Positions 9,129-17,475 of a stretch of DNA of 64,000 nucleotides are shown here, in pieces. The notes under the pieces are model-generated. The model saw only the letters and a list, made by a program, of their open reading frames with translations. It was not told the origin of the DNA and made no database searches. The stretch comes from Crossiella sp. CA-258035 (GTDB lineage Bacteria > Actinomycetota > Actinomycetes > Mycobacteriales > Pseudonocardiaceae), in contig NZ_CP116413.1 of the NCBI RefSeq assembly GCF_030064675.1, positions 3,504,001-3,568,000 of the forward strand. The letters are read 5' to 3'. The stretch's first letter is position 1; every line of letters begins with the position of its first letter. The translations under genes were made by a program, and so were the position numbers.

Positions 9129-10018
9129 TGCCGCCGGTCCCCGACCTGGCGAGCTATGACTGGATCGTCGTCTCCACCAGCGGGGGCAAGGACTCGCAGG
9201 CGATGATCATCGACCTGGTGCACCGTGCTCGCCGGGAGGGTGTGGACCTCGCACGGTTCGTGGTGGTCCACGCCGACCTCGGCCGCATGGAGTGGCCCGG
9301 TACCGCCGAGTTGGCCCGCGAGCACGCGCGGGCCTACGGTCTGCGGTTCGAAACCGTTGCGCACCAGCAGGATCTGCTCGACCTCGTCCGGAAGCGGCAC
9401 GCCAGCCTCCTGAAGGCAGGTCGACTCGATGTCAGTCCTTGGCCGTCCCGGAGGGCGCGCTACTGCACTTCCGGCCTGAAGTCCGGACCGGTCGTCAGGC
9501 TCATGACCGAGCTCGTCCGGGAAAGCCGCGCGGCTGGACTGAACCGACGGGTCCGGCTGCTCCACTGCCTCGGACTCCGCGCTGAGGAGTCACCGGCCAG
9601 GGCCCGGCGGGTGCCGTTCGGGCCGGACCCGGCGAACTGGCGGCTCCCGCCGAAGAAGGCCACCGCCACGACCAGCGGTAGAGCAGGTCTGCCGCACGGC
9701 CTCCGCCAGGTGGATCGGTGGCTGCCGATTCATGGCTGGTCGCACGCCGAGGTCTGGGACACGATCCGCCGCAGCGGCCTGCCCCATCACCCGGCCTACG
9801 ACCTCGGACTGCCACGGGCCAGTTGTGTGCTGTGCGTGCTGGCTGGACGCCGCTGGCTGGTGATCGGCGCCCGGTGTGACCCCGCGTTGGCGATGGCCTA
9901 CTACCGCGTGGAGCTGGAAACCGGTTGGCCGTTCCGCCCGGATGTGTCGATCGCTGAGGTCATGGCCGAGGCCGGAATGACGCACGAAGTCGCGCTGGTT
10001 CGCGCGGAGTTCCCATGA
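9125..10018 (+). CDS. PAPS reductase / PP-loop ATPase family protein
   Basis: 297 residues from GTG 9125, with AGGAG seven bases upstream; ATG 9128 is one codon later. The N-terminus has the PP-loop signature SGGKDS (residues about 19-24) that binds ATP in PAPS reductases, DndC, QueC and TilS-type enzymes. Farther on are RARYCTSGLKSGP and CLGLRAEESPAR, typical of PAPS reductase/DndC-like proteins of mobile elements, and a Cys pair at SCVLCVLAG. Such enzymes adenylate a substrate or transfer sulfur or nitrogen. The gene overlaps both neighbours by four bases and is probably in one complex or pathway with the downstream transglycosylase-like protein. The substrate cannot be deduced. Confidence 0.8.
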   Translation: MMPPVPDLASYDWIVVSTSGGKDSQAMIIDLVHRARREGVDLARFVVVHADLGRMEWPGTAELAREHARAYGLRFETVAHQQDLLDLVRKRHASLLKAGRLDVSPWPSRRARYCTSGLKSGPVVRLMTELVRESRAAGLNRRVRLLHCLGLRAEESPARARRVPFGPDPANWRLPPKKATATTSGRAGLPHGLRQVDRWLPIHGWSHAEVWDTIRRSGLPHHPAYDLGLPRASCVLCVLAGRRWLVIGARCDPALAMAYYRVELETGWPFRPDVSIAEVMAEAGMTHEVALVRAEFP

Positions 10019-10830
10019 GCCCCGCCCAGCAGACACAGCCGACGGTGGGGGATCTGGTCCGGGTCCACCTCGGAGCACCAGAGGGAAGCTGGTTGTGGCG
10101 GCCGGAGTTCGCCAACGTGCCGCTGTGCGTTTCCTACCAGCGCCTGGCCCGCCACAAGACCCTGCACCGTGCCAGTGGGCCGTGGATGCTCGATTCCGGC
10201 GCCTACACCGAGGTCGGCAGGTTCGGCGGTTGGCGAACCACCCCTGAGCAGTATGCCGAGGCCGTGCACCGTTACGTCGAGGAGGTCGGCGGCCTGGCCT
10301 GGGCCGCGCCGCAGTCGTGGATGTGCGAGCGGGAGGTGCTGGTCAAGACCGGGCTCACCATCGAGGACCACGTGCGGGCCACCGTGGCATCGGTGCTGCG
10401 GCTGCGAGAACTTCTGGCCGGCGTGGCCCTGGTGGCGCCGGAGATCCAGGGCTGGACCGTGACCCAGCGCAGAAGATGCTGGGACTACTACGAAGCCGAG
10501 GGAATCCACCTGGCCGACGAGCCCATCGTGGGGCTCGGCTCGGTGTGCGGACTGCAACGGAGCATCCCCATCCAGCTCTTCGTCCGCGAGCTCGCCGAGG
10601 CTGGAATCCAATTGCACACCTTCGGTTTCAAGACGACGGCGCTCATCGAGGAGGCCCAGCACATTGCCAGCTCGGACTCGATGGCCTGGTCCAAGCAAGC
10701 CCTTCATTCGCCGCCGATGGCTGGGCACACCCATCGGCACTGCGTCTCGTGCCCGGCGTACGCCCTGCGCTGGTACGACGATTTGATCCACCATCCGGTT
10801 CGGACAGAGCCTACTGCGGCCGTTCGATGA
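10015..10830 (+). CDS. DpdA/TGT-like base transglycosylase family protein
   Basis: 271 residues from an ATGA overlap start. It shows the landmarks of the tRNA-guanine transglycosylase superfamily and resembles DpdA, which inserts 7-deazaguanine bases in DNA. DSGAYTEVG (Asp60) corresponds to the TGT DSGGF/Y motif. IVGLGSVCGLQ (about 171-181) matches the glycine-rich base-binding loop, LHTFGFKTT (about 200-208) the HxxG strand, and SSDSMAW (Asp221) the candidate nucleophile. HCVSCPAYALRWYDDL at 242-257 retains only a CxxC of the zinc site. Typical DpdA is longer, so this is a compact variant. No queC/D/E or folE gene is nearby, so any deazaguanine would come from the host, or the substrate differs. 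Coupled to the PP-loop and methylase-like genes. Confidence 0.65.
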   Translation: MSPAQQTQPTVGDLVRVHLGAPEGSWLWRPEFANVPLCVSYQRLARHKTLHRASGPWMLDSGAYTEVGRFGGWRTTPEQYAEAVHRYVEEVGGLAWAAPQSWMCEREVLVKTGLTIEDHVRATVASVLRLRELLAGVALVAPEIQGWTVTQRRRCWDYYEAEGIHLADEPIVGLGSVCGLQRSIPIQLFVRELAEAGIQLHTFGFKTTALIEEAQHIASSDSMAWSKQALHSPPMAGHTHRHCVSCPAYALRWYDDLIHHPVRTEPTAAVR

Positions 10831-11078
10831 CATCGCGAGGCGACGACCGATCCGGCACGATCATCTCCTGGCACACGAATGCGCTTGGAACCACTTGCCG
10901 CAGTTGGTCGCCTCACGTTGATTAGCCAGCGTCTCCTGTGCTGCAAGGGTTCCATCGCATCGGGTAGGTCGATAGTCCCGCGGGGTCGAGACCTGGGCGC
11001 GCGCAGTCTGGTTGTTCGGGCTGATCCTCGGCCGTGACGGCGCGTACTTGGGGAGTGGTTCGGCCAGGCGAGAGTGGG

Positions 11079-11795
11079 CTATCCATTTTCCGCGAGGCGC
11101 TGTCGAAGGTAGCCGACGTAGTCGGCGCGGATCACCCGCCTGCAGCGTGGACGCTTGCCCTTGTTGATGTCCCGAACGTAGCGGGCCAGGTGATCGGGGT
11201 TCTTGCCGGCCCACCCGTTGGCCAGCGCCCAACCCTGCATAGCCGTGCCGTCCATTGGGACTCCGGCGTCATGCAGGGCGAGCAGAGTGCTCACGACCTG
11301 GTCCTTCTCAAACCCGGCCGCGATGGTGTTGTTGTGGTTCAGGGCGAGGCCCTTCAACGCCTCGAGGACGACGGGGTCGAGTTCAGGGGTCAGGTTCTCC
11401 CACGCTGAGCCATCTCCGAGGACCGTTGGTCGCATGGCCGACACCCACGGCCGGATCGCGTCCTCGTTCCAGGAGATGACGCACAGTGCCCGGACGCGGT
11501 GCCCACTCCGCTGCACCAGTTGACCGATGTCGTCCATGTCCGCCCACGCCATCAGCACCGGGCCGCTTCCACTCAGGTACGCGCCACCCCTGCCGGTCAC
11601 GTGCTCGACATCGCGGTAGCGCGCTACGAACTGCTCCAGCTGTGGGCAGTTCCGCAGGTTGGACTTCAAGCTCGTCCAGACAGTCAGGACGTCGCCCGGT
11701 TCCCAGTGCTCGAGGCACCACTTGACGGCGGCGGCGAGGCCGTCGTCGTCGTAACTGGCCACAGCGGTCGGATAGTCCACATGACGATCGAACAT
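11079..11795 (-). CDS. Hypothetical protein, 238 aa
   Basis: Starts at ATG 11795 with GGGAG eight bases upstream; the longer frame to 11876 has no such site. The upstream region contains a short GTAA…TTAC inverted repeat. The product alternates hydrophobic strands and helices (GDVLTVWTSLKSNL, RVRALCVISWNED, PVLMAWADMDD), like a Rossmann-type alpha/beta domain in its first 140 residues. It ends with a basic tail (YVRDINKGKRPRCRRVIRADYV). No catalytic motif is recognised. It converges with the DpdA-like operon and may or may not belong to it. Confidence 0.6.
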   Translation of the reverse strand: MFDRHVDYPTAVASYDDDGLAAAVKWCLEHWEPGDVLTVWTSLKSNLRNCPQLEQFVARYRDVEHVTGRGGAYLSGSGPVLMAWADMDDIGQLVQRSGHRVRALCVISWNEDAIRPWVSAMRPTVLGDGSAWENLTPELDPVVLEALKGLALNHNNTIAAGFEKDQVVSTLLALHDAGVPMDGTAMQGWALANGWAGKNPDHLARYVRDINKGKRPRCRRVIRADYVGYLRQRLAENG

Positions 11796-12332
11796 CCCTG
11801 TTCTCCCTGCCCTCGTGCCGTGACCTGACACCGTAAGCGTTACCCCCGACAACGCTGAGCTGCGCCTCGCCGGCACCGAGCCGCACGGCGGGGCGGCCGC
11901 CGTGCCATCTACCGGGCCGGTCGGGCAAGACCAGGTTCGTCTCCGCTAGGTCTCTACGGTCTGGAGCAGCGGGTTGCCGCGCTGGACGCGGAGCTGGACT
12001 AGGTCGATGGGGCATCACCGGAGCTTCCGTGCTGGTGCCAAGGTCATCGCCTCCGGCACCAGCACAGCCAAGATCGTTGTCAGCTTGCTGCCAGAGGAGG
12101 TCACGTTCGGTGACGCGTTCTCCGAGCACGTCACCACAACCGCCGCGGGCCATACGTTTAGCTAGGAACGCGCCAAACTGCGGTGCGCCGCTTCTCGAGG
12201 TGCTCGACGTATTCCGCTGCGGTAGAACAGGTTCTGGCGCGCCTGAACGTTGTCCCCGCGCGGCACCATGTCTACCAGGGGGTTGTTTGTGGGTGTCTCA
12301 TCCGCTGAGACACGCATCCGCACACTTGGACT
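11796..12332. other. Gene-poor gap with a possible coding remnant
   Basis: I see no complete gene. A plus-strand frame ending at a stop near 12001 reads LYGLEQRVAALDAELD, an amphipathic helix that looks like the C-terminal tail of a lost protein. Its upstream part is not recognisable. Confidence 0.35.
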
Positions 12333-12794
12333 TCAGCTGCCGGGCACTGGAACCAGGCGGATGATCGCGATCTCGGTCAGGTGGTCGCGGATCACCGAGG
12401 TCGGCGAGTCCTTGGGGAATGGCCACATGTTCACCCCGCCCGGCCTGACGTTGCCGAGGTAGGTGGCCAGCACAGTGGCGGCACGGTCGTCTTCGAGGAG
12501 TTCTGCCCGGTACGTCACGTCCGGATCCTGTTCGATTCGGCATACCCCGACAGCGAGCAGGTTGGCCGTCCAGTCCCTGCTCCTGCTGGGCGAGCAGACG
12601 TAGCGCTCACCATCCAGCTGGGTCACCGCCATGGGCACCTGGCGGGGTTCACCCGTCTTGCGGCCGGGCATGTGCAGGATCCGGAGTACGTGCTTTCCCT
12701 CGACGTACGGCTGAACCTCACTGCCGCGGATCTTCTCGATCATCATCGCGTTGCGTTCGCGAGGGCTCAGCTCGGTGGCGGAGTGGTCGGCCAT
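12333..12794 (-). CDS. Nitroreductase-like, deazaflavin (F420)-dependent family protein
   Basis: 153 residues from ATG 12794, behind GGAG. The core pattern HVLRILHMPGRKTGEPRQVP, followed by a strand ending RYVCSPSRSRDW, and the C-terminal WPFPKDSPT…IIRLVPV match the small split-barrel DUF385/Ddn family. Members bind coenzyme F420 or flavin, and several reduce nitro compounds or quinones; substrates of individual members are usually unknown. F420-type proteins are typical of actinobacteria. It lies just downstream of the XRE/ImmA/transporter cluster on the same strand with a 16-base gap to the MAB_1171c-like gene, so it may be co-transcribed. Confidence 0.7.
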   Translation of the reverse strand: MADHSATELSPRERNAMMIEKIRGSEVQPYVEGKHVLRILHMPGRKTGEPRQVPMAVTQLDGERYVCSPSRSRDWTANLLAVGVCRIEQDPDVTYRAELLEDDRAATVLATYLGNVRPGGVNMWPFPKDSPTSVIRDHLTEIAIIRLVPVPGS

Positions 12795-12810
12795 CGGATC
12801 TCCGTTCTGG

Positions 12811-13956
12811 TTATCGGCTAGGCAGAGCTTGGGCCACGGCGAGCAGTTGCCGGGCGTCGTCATCAAGGCCATTGCGCTCGGGCAGCGCTACGGCGACCGC
12901 TGAAGACGTGACGGGAAGGGCTTGCGCCTGCGCGGCGAGGGCGGCGTGCAGCTGCGCGGCCAGGCCGGTGGGCGTCAGTTGCCGACCGGTGGGGTGTTGT
13001 TCCTGGAGGTGAGCCAGGTAGGGGCTGATTCGCACCATGCCGTCGCGGATCTCGATGACCCGGCGGTAGTAGCGTCGGTGCATGTAGCGGAAGTCCAACA
13101 CATCCCGCCACCAACTTGGCGCCGCACGGCTCAAGGCATCCTGCGGATAGGCCTCGTGGAAGAGTGTCCACAGTGGACGAAGCTGGTGATAGATCCACCA
13201 GTGGCGCAACCAGTTGCCGAGCGCGGCCATGCGGGTGACCAGACCGGAGTAGCTGACGCCGATGAGCAGCACGGCGATGCCGGCGACGACCATGTCGACG
13301 CCCAGTGCGGTGATCTGCGGTGGCACAGCGCCGCCGGAGAACTGGATGACCACCAGTACGGCCCGCAGGGTGCACGCGATGATCAGAATGCCGAGTCCGG
13401 TCCCGACGATCTGCAAACCGTGGCACAGCCGCCGGTTGGTGTCCTGGCGGGCGATGAAGTAGTAGCGCACCGCCCAGTAGAACGCCGCCGTGTAGGAGAC
13501 GATGACGTAGGTCAACTGGGTGAGGAAGAACGTTGCCGCCCAAGGGTGGCGGGCATTGGAGGCAAGCAGGACCTCCGCGCGGACCTCGGCCGGCACGGCG
13601 AAAGTCGAGACTGCCAGCAGCGTGGCGGTCAGCGCCAGCGGAACACTCAGCCAGAGCAGTCGGCGGCGCGCCTGGGCCTTCGCCTTGCTGGTGGCGATCA
13701 GGAAGAAGGCCACCAGAAAGAACGCCAGGCCGAGCACGAAGAGGTTTTGCACCAGCTTGCCGACACCCGGTGCGGACCAGCTGTCCACCCAGTCCCGCAG
13801 CGCGGGCCGGGTCAGGTTGGACTGCAACACGAAGCACGCCAAGCAGCCCACGACCGCCCACAACGTCCACCGGTGCGGTGCCCGGACGAGCTGGTACAGC
13901 TTGAAGAACAGGGCGCCGTAGAGCACTGTGGCGGTTATCGGATGGGAAAGCATCAC
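12811..13956 (-). CDS. MAB_1171c-family putative transporter
   Basis: 381 residues (GTG 13956, or ATG 13953 one codon later). The N-terminal 250 residues contain about seven hydrophobic helices (VLYGALFFKLYQLV, FVLGLAFFLVAFFLIA, IVGTGLGILIIACTL, MVVAGIAVLLIGVSYSG). The C-terminal 130 residues are soluble and basic, starting WWIYHQLRPLWTLFHEA and including RYMHRRYYRRVIEIRDGM. This layout is that of the actinobacterial MAB_1171c family, whose substrate is unknown and which commonly neighbours an XRE regulator and an ImmA/IrrE protease, as here. It overlaps the protease gene by four bases. Confidence 0.8.
   Translation of the reverse strand: MMLSHPITATVLYGALFFKLYQLVRAPHRWTLWAVVGCLACFVLQSNLTRPALRDWVDSWSAPGVGKLVQNLFVLGLAFFLVAFFLIATSKAKAQARRRLLWLSVPLALTATLLAVSTFAVPAEVRAEVLLASNARHPWAATFFLTQLTYVIVSYTAAFYWAVRYYFIARQDTNRRLCHGLQIVGTGLGILIIACTLRAVLVVIQFSGGAVPPQITALGVDMVVAGIAVLLIGVSYSGLVTRMAALGNWLRHWWIYHQLRPLWTLFHEAYPQDALSRAAPSWWRDVLDFRYMHRRYYRRVIEIRDGMVRISPYLAHLQEQHPTGRQLTPTGLAAQLHAALAAQAQALPVTSSAVAVALPERNGLDDDARQLLAVAQALPSR
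13166..13178. repeat. 13-bp palindrome GTCCACAGTGGAC
   Basis: Perfect copy of a palindrome that recurs across the window (also at 18199 and 54612). This one lies inside the MAB_1171c-like gene. Confidence 0.8.
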
Positions 13957-14465
13957 GACCAGCCCAGCTGGTCACCAAGGCCCTCGTCCAGCTGCCGCAG
14001 TCGCCAGTCACTGGCTCGCGCCGAGGCGACGCTGGCCTTGGAGGACCACTCCAGGATGATGGTGGCAACCAGTTCGGCTTGCTGCTCCTGCTCGGTGTCG
14101 TAGTGGCTGCGGCGTAACGCCCGCTGGATCATGTCCGGGTCGAGTTCGGGCATCATCGCGCGGAGGTAGTCCGGGTCGTTGTCGTCGGACCGGTGGTTGT
14201 GCAGGATGTGGCCGATTTCGTGCAGGATGATGTGGTCCTGGTGTGGTCGGCTCGTCTGGGACTGGTAGATGACGTAATCGGCCTCATCGGAGGCGATCCA
14301 CAGGCCGTAGGGACCGGGCACTCGGAGCGGGAACGGCATCAGCCGGATCTCGCGGCCGCGTCGACGCCCCAGCGCATCGCAGAGTGCGTCGATGTTCAGC
14401 GGAGGGTGCACGTCGAGCTCGTTGAGCTCGGCCCGGAGCCATCGGCGAAGTTTGGCCTCCTTCAC
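13953..14465 (-). CDS. ImmA/IrrE-family metallo-endopeptidase
   Basis: 170 residues from GTG 14465, which overlaps the stop of the XRE gene (GTGA). The zinc-binding motif is HEIGH in the segment DHIILHEIGHILHNH, with a downstream acidic/His stretch and EQQAELVATIILEW giving the third-ligand glutamate. In Bacillus ICEBs1 and Deinococcus, ImmA/IrrE proteases cleave a partner XRE repressor to release gene expression. The partner candidate here is the XRE protein encoded immediately upstream. An upstream-extended frame to 14585 lies within the XRE gene and is rejected. Confidence 0.85.
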   Translation of the reverse strand: MKEAKLRRWLRAELNELDVHPPLNIDALCDALGRRRGREIRLMPFPLRVPGPYGLWIASDEADYVIYQSQTSRPHQDHIILHEIGHILHNHRSDDNDPDYLRAMMPELDPDMIQRALRRSHYDTEQEQQAELVATIILEWSSKASVASARASDWRLRQLDEGLGDQLGWS

Positions 14466-14929
14466 TTGCGGCCCTCCTCGCTGCCCTCGCGTTTCATGTG
14501 TTCCACCTGGTAGATGAGGTTCAGCAGGTCGACTAGTTGACGGCGGCCCGCCGGTGACAGCTCCGCGGCGCGGGCGGCCATCCATCGCGCCTCGGGATTG
14601 GCCGCGATCTGGTTCAGCCGGGCCTCCTGCTCGGCGCGCAGGATCTCCAGTTGGCTGTCGATCCGCGCGCTGACCTCGTCGTTGGTGAAGTAGTCCACGT
14701 TCACGCCGAAGAACTTCGCGAGCCCCTGGATGTGCTCCAGGGTCGGGTTGCTCTTCTTCCCCTTGCGAAGCTGCCAGATGTAGGAGCTGGAGATCGGCAC
14801 GCCTGCCTTGGTCAGCTGTTGTGCGACGAACTCATTGCTGTACTCCTTGCCGTTGCTGTCCAGCGACTTCACCGTGCTGAACAGGTGGTTCAGTTTAAGC
14901 GCCAACGCACCCGGCTGATCTTCGGACAT
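14462..14929 (-). CDS. XRE-family transcriptional regulator (partner of ImmA/IrrE)
   Basis: 155 residues; ATG 14929 is preferred over ATG 14947 because GGAGG lies upstream at a good distance. A helix-turn-helix spans about residues 25-75: EFVAQQLTKAGVPISSSYIWQLRKGKKSNPT, broken here as EFVAQQLTKAG then SSSYIWQLRKGKKSNPT. It is followed by FFGVNVDYF, the typical lambda-repressor-like tail. The C-terminal half is a helical segment with RQLVDLLNLIYQVEHM. It is first in a three-gene overlapping operon with the protease and the membrane protein, a set that recurs in actinobacteria. It probably autoregulates from the gap at 14930-15515. Confidence 0.85.
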   Translation of the reverse strand: MSEDQPGALALKLNHLFSTVKSLDSNGKEYSNEFVAQQLTKAGVPISSSYIWQLRKGKKSNPTLEHIQGLAKFFGVNVDYFTNDEVSARIDSQLEILRAEQEARLNQIAANPEARWMAARAAELSPAGRRQLVDLLNLIYQVEHMKREGSEEGRK

Positions 14930-15515
14930 CTGCTCCACCTCCGGCATCGTGCCGTCCAGTCACACTCTCGCACTCGTCCACTGCTGTGTATAGCCGAATC
15001 GGGTGATCTCGTGACGTCAGTCCGAACCAGATCCTTCGGTAGGAGTCCTGCTCAAGTCTGACTCTGCGCCCGAGCGGGTGCGTGTGTCGGTCGATGACTG
15101 TTGCCGCTCATGGCTGCGTTGACCGTGTGGGTGACCAGCGGGGTCTCGTGCGCCTAGTTCGCGATCGCGAAAGCTCGTAGGTGAAGGTTGAGGGATCTGG
15201 CAAATTGCCATACCCTGCCGAATCACCGGTTGAACTGATGTCAAGATGACGTTCACAAAGATCATATATGTCAGTGGAAGATCGATTGATGGAGGCGGGT
15301 GAGAGGTCGACGTCGGCGGGCTTGCTAGGCGGGGACCGGCGGTCTGGGTTGCGTCTTGGGCCGCCCCCTTCTTGATTTCGCGTGGCGCTGTCCATTGTGG
15401 ACTGATCGAGTTCTTCCTTGCTGGTTGTCTCGGTGTCTCTTCGGATCCACCACAAGATCGCATGTCTGCTGCGCCACCCACTGCGCGGCTGGCCAAACTC
15501 GACGAGGAGCGAAAC
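14930..15515. promoter_or_regulatory. Divergent promoter region with an AT-rich patch
   Basis: About 585 bases between the divergent XRE and HxlR-like genes. Positions 15180-15290 are distinctly AT-richer than their surroundings (for example CAAAGATCATATATGTCAG) and probably hold promoters and operators. A near-palindrome GTCCATTGTGGAC is at 15390-15402. No gene is supported. Confidence 0.45.
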
Positions 15516-15911
15516 GTGGACGAGAAGGACTGGCAGAGTATGGCCGCCGCGGCCAGGGCGATGTCAGGCGTCTGGGTGCCCGCCGTGCTGTTCGCGCTGT
15601 CCCGGTCCAACGGTCCACTCCGGTTCAAGCAGCTGGTGGAACAGGTCCGGAGTGCCGACCCTGAGCACGGCGCTCCACCAGACGGCCGAGCCTTGTACAA
15701 CAGCACCCTGGTGCAGACCTTGCAGATCATGGAGCGCGACGGCTTGGTGAAGCGCGAGGAGCGGGTGCGCACAATTCCCCGCGTCGTCACCTACGAGCTG
15801 ACCGAGAGCGCGAGAAAGCTGATCGCTGTCATGGGCACGGTGCGCGACTGGAGAGGACTCAAGCAGGAGGACAGTCCTGCCGGACGCGTCGAGTGGAAGT
15901 CGTGGCGGTGA
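15516..15911 (+). CDS. HxlR/PadR-like winged-helix regulator
   Basis: 131 residues from GTG 15516, with GAGGAG seven bases upstream; ATG 15462 lacks a ribosome-binding site. The pattern WVPAVLFALSRSNGPLRFKQLVEQV, followed by LYNSTLVQTLQIMERDGLVKREE and VVTYELTESARKL, is that of HxlR-type winged-helix DNA-binding proteins: recognition helix, wing, and a C-terminal helix for dimerisation. The usual N-terminal Cys of redox-sensing HxlR proteins is missing, so the effector is unknown. It stands alone. Confidence 0.75.
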   Translation: MDEKDWQSMAAAARAMSGVWVPAVLFALSRSNGPLRFKQLVEQVRSADPEHGAPPDGRALYNSTLVQTLQIMERDGLVKREERVRTIPRVVTYELTESARKLIAVMGTVRDWRGLKQEDSPAGRVEWKSWR

Positions 15912-16098
15912 CGCCGTGAGGCAGGGCAAGGCCGATCCGATCGCGTCGTCGCCGCACTTCAGGCCATCCGACGAGCTACCGCGCATACTGTCACGCTCAA
16001 CGTATGGCGGCCGACGCGCCCACGACGATCTCGCCTTCGTCCACCCGGTGCGGTGGGCAGCGGCGCACGGCCACTCGGCGCTGGGCAGTCAATGTCTT

Positions 16099-17448
16099 TC
16101 AGGCACCGATCAGCTGGTCATGGATGTGGTCGTCGAGGGCCAGCACGAACGGCTCGGACCGCCATGGCCGGAGCGCCGCCCGCACATGTCGGACTCGCAG
16201 CGCGGCCACCCGGCCACCGGTCCTGGCTGCGATGTCCACGGAGTCGTGCAGCAGTTCGGCGCATGCCGCCGGTTCGCCCAGGCGCAACCGCGCGAGGGAC
16301 AGGTCTGCGGTGACGATGCCGCGTTGCACGGCATCTCGTGGTTGGGTCAGTCGGGCGAGCGAGCTGGTCAACCGCTCGTGCGCATGGCCCGCGTCTCCGG
16401 CGTGCAGGGCGCACAGCCCGTCGAAGCCGTTGAGACGGTCGGCGTTGAACCCGTGGGCCGGTACCTCCACTTGAGGCTGACCGATCGTGGTCCAGGCGCG
16501 TTCCAGCGCCGCCTTGGCGGCGTCGCCGTGCCCGGCGCGAGCACAGAGTTCTGCATGCACCGCGTGGGCGCGAGCACGAACGGCGACGCTCGTGCTCGCG
16601 TGAGCGTCGGCCACCGCGGCCCTGGCGATCTCGCCGGCCGCCTTGACATCGCCGGTGGCGTACAACGTCACCATGGTGTAGCTGGTGCCCACCTCGGCCC
16701 GGTGCCGGCGATCGTCATGCTCGCCTGCCGTGCCGGTGGCGTCCTCGTACAGGCGTATCGCCGCATCATCATCACGGGTCTCAAAGGCCAGTCGGGCGGC
16801 CAGTGCGAACGATGTGGCCGCCACGGTCCGCAACTCGTTCCCGGCCGCGACCGAAGGCCCCGCGTGGAGCAGGTGACGACACGCCTGCACCACCGGCGCT
16901 AACAGCACCTGCAGCCGACCAAAGGGCACCACGCCGATCTGGCCATTGATCCCCGCCACCTCATCGGCCAGTCGGCGGCACAATTGACCGTCGAGGAGTT
17001 GGGGATGGCGCAGTGCGGCGCCGACTTGCGCATGTGTCGCGGGGGACAACAGCGTCAGCGGGTCAGTGCCTTCGAGGGAAATACTGGTGGAGACCAGCTC
17101 GACGAGCGTGGCGATGCGCGCTTCGGGCACGCCGAACGCGCGTAGTGCGTCCAGCAGGATGTGCAGGTCCGAGCTGAGTCCGAGCGCCACCTGCCCAGCT
17201 GGGGTACGGGCGTAGAGGTGCGCGAGCAGGAACTGGTACCGGTCTCCCGGGCCGGTGCTAGCGGTGGCGGACTCCCAGCGGGCAATGGCCCTCAGCACGC
17301 TGGACCGCTGACGGAGCGCGATCGCCGTTACGCCGAGTTGCGCGCCGGTGTCGCACAGGGCGCGGGCCAGTTCGGACCAAGACCAGCCGCGGGACTCGCG
17401 CAGTTGCCGAAGCAGCGTCGCCCCGAGAGCCCGACTTGTTCGTGTCAC
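16099..17448 (-). CDS. XRE-type regulator with TPR-like C-terminal region
   Basis: 449 residues from GTG 17448. The N-terminal 60 residues carry a helix-turn-helix (LRQLRESRGWSWSELARAL…AIARWESA), though the canonical Q-x-T-Q is replaced. The rest is a chain of Ala/Leu helix pairs (RAHAVHAELCARAGHGDAAKAALERAW and similar; the former runs about residues 300-326), typical of TPR-like bacterial regulators common in actinomycetes. It probably senses a peptide or protein ligand. No partner gene is obvious. Confidence 0.7.
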   Translation of the reverse strand: MTRTSRALGATLLRQLRESRGWSWSELARALCDTGAQLGVTAIALRQRSSVLRAIARWESATASTGPGDRYQFLLAHLYARTPAGQVALGLSSDLHILLDALRAFGVPEARIATLVELVSTSISLEGTDPLTLLSPATHAQVGAALRHPQLLDGQLCRRLADEVAGINGQIGVVPFGRLQVLLAPVVQACRHLLHAGPSVAAGNELRTVAATSFALAARLAFETRDDDAAIRLYEDATGTAGEHDDRRHRAEVGTSYTMVTLYATGDVKAAGEIARAAVADAHASTSVAVRARAHAVHAELCARAGHGDAAKAALERAWTTIGQPQVEVPAHGFNADRLNGFDGLCALHAGDAGHAHERLTSSLARLTQPRDAVQRGIVTADLSLARLRLGEPAACAELLHDSVDIAARTGGRVAALRVRHVRAALRPWRSEPFVLALDDHIHDQLIGA

Positions 17449-17475
17449 GATCAGCAGTACACCATCCGCGTCGGC

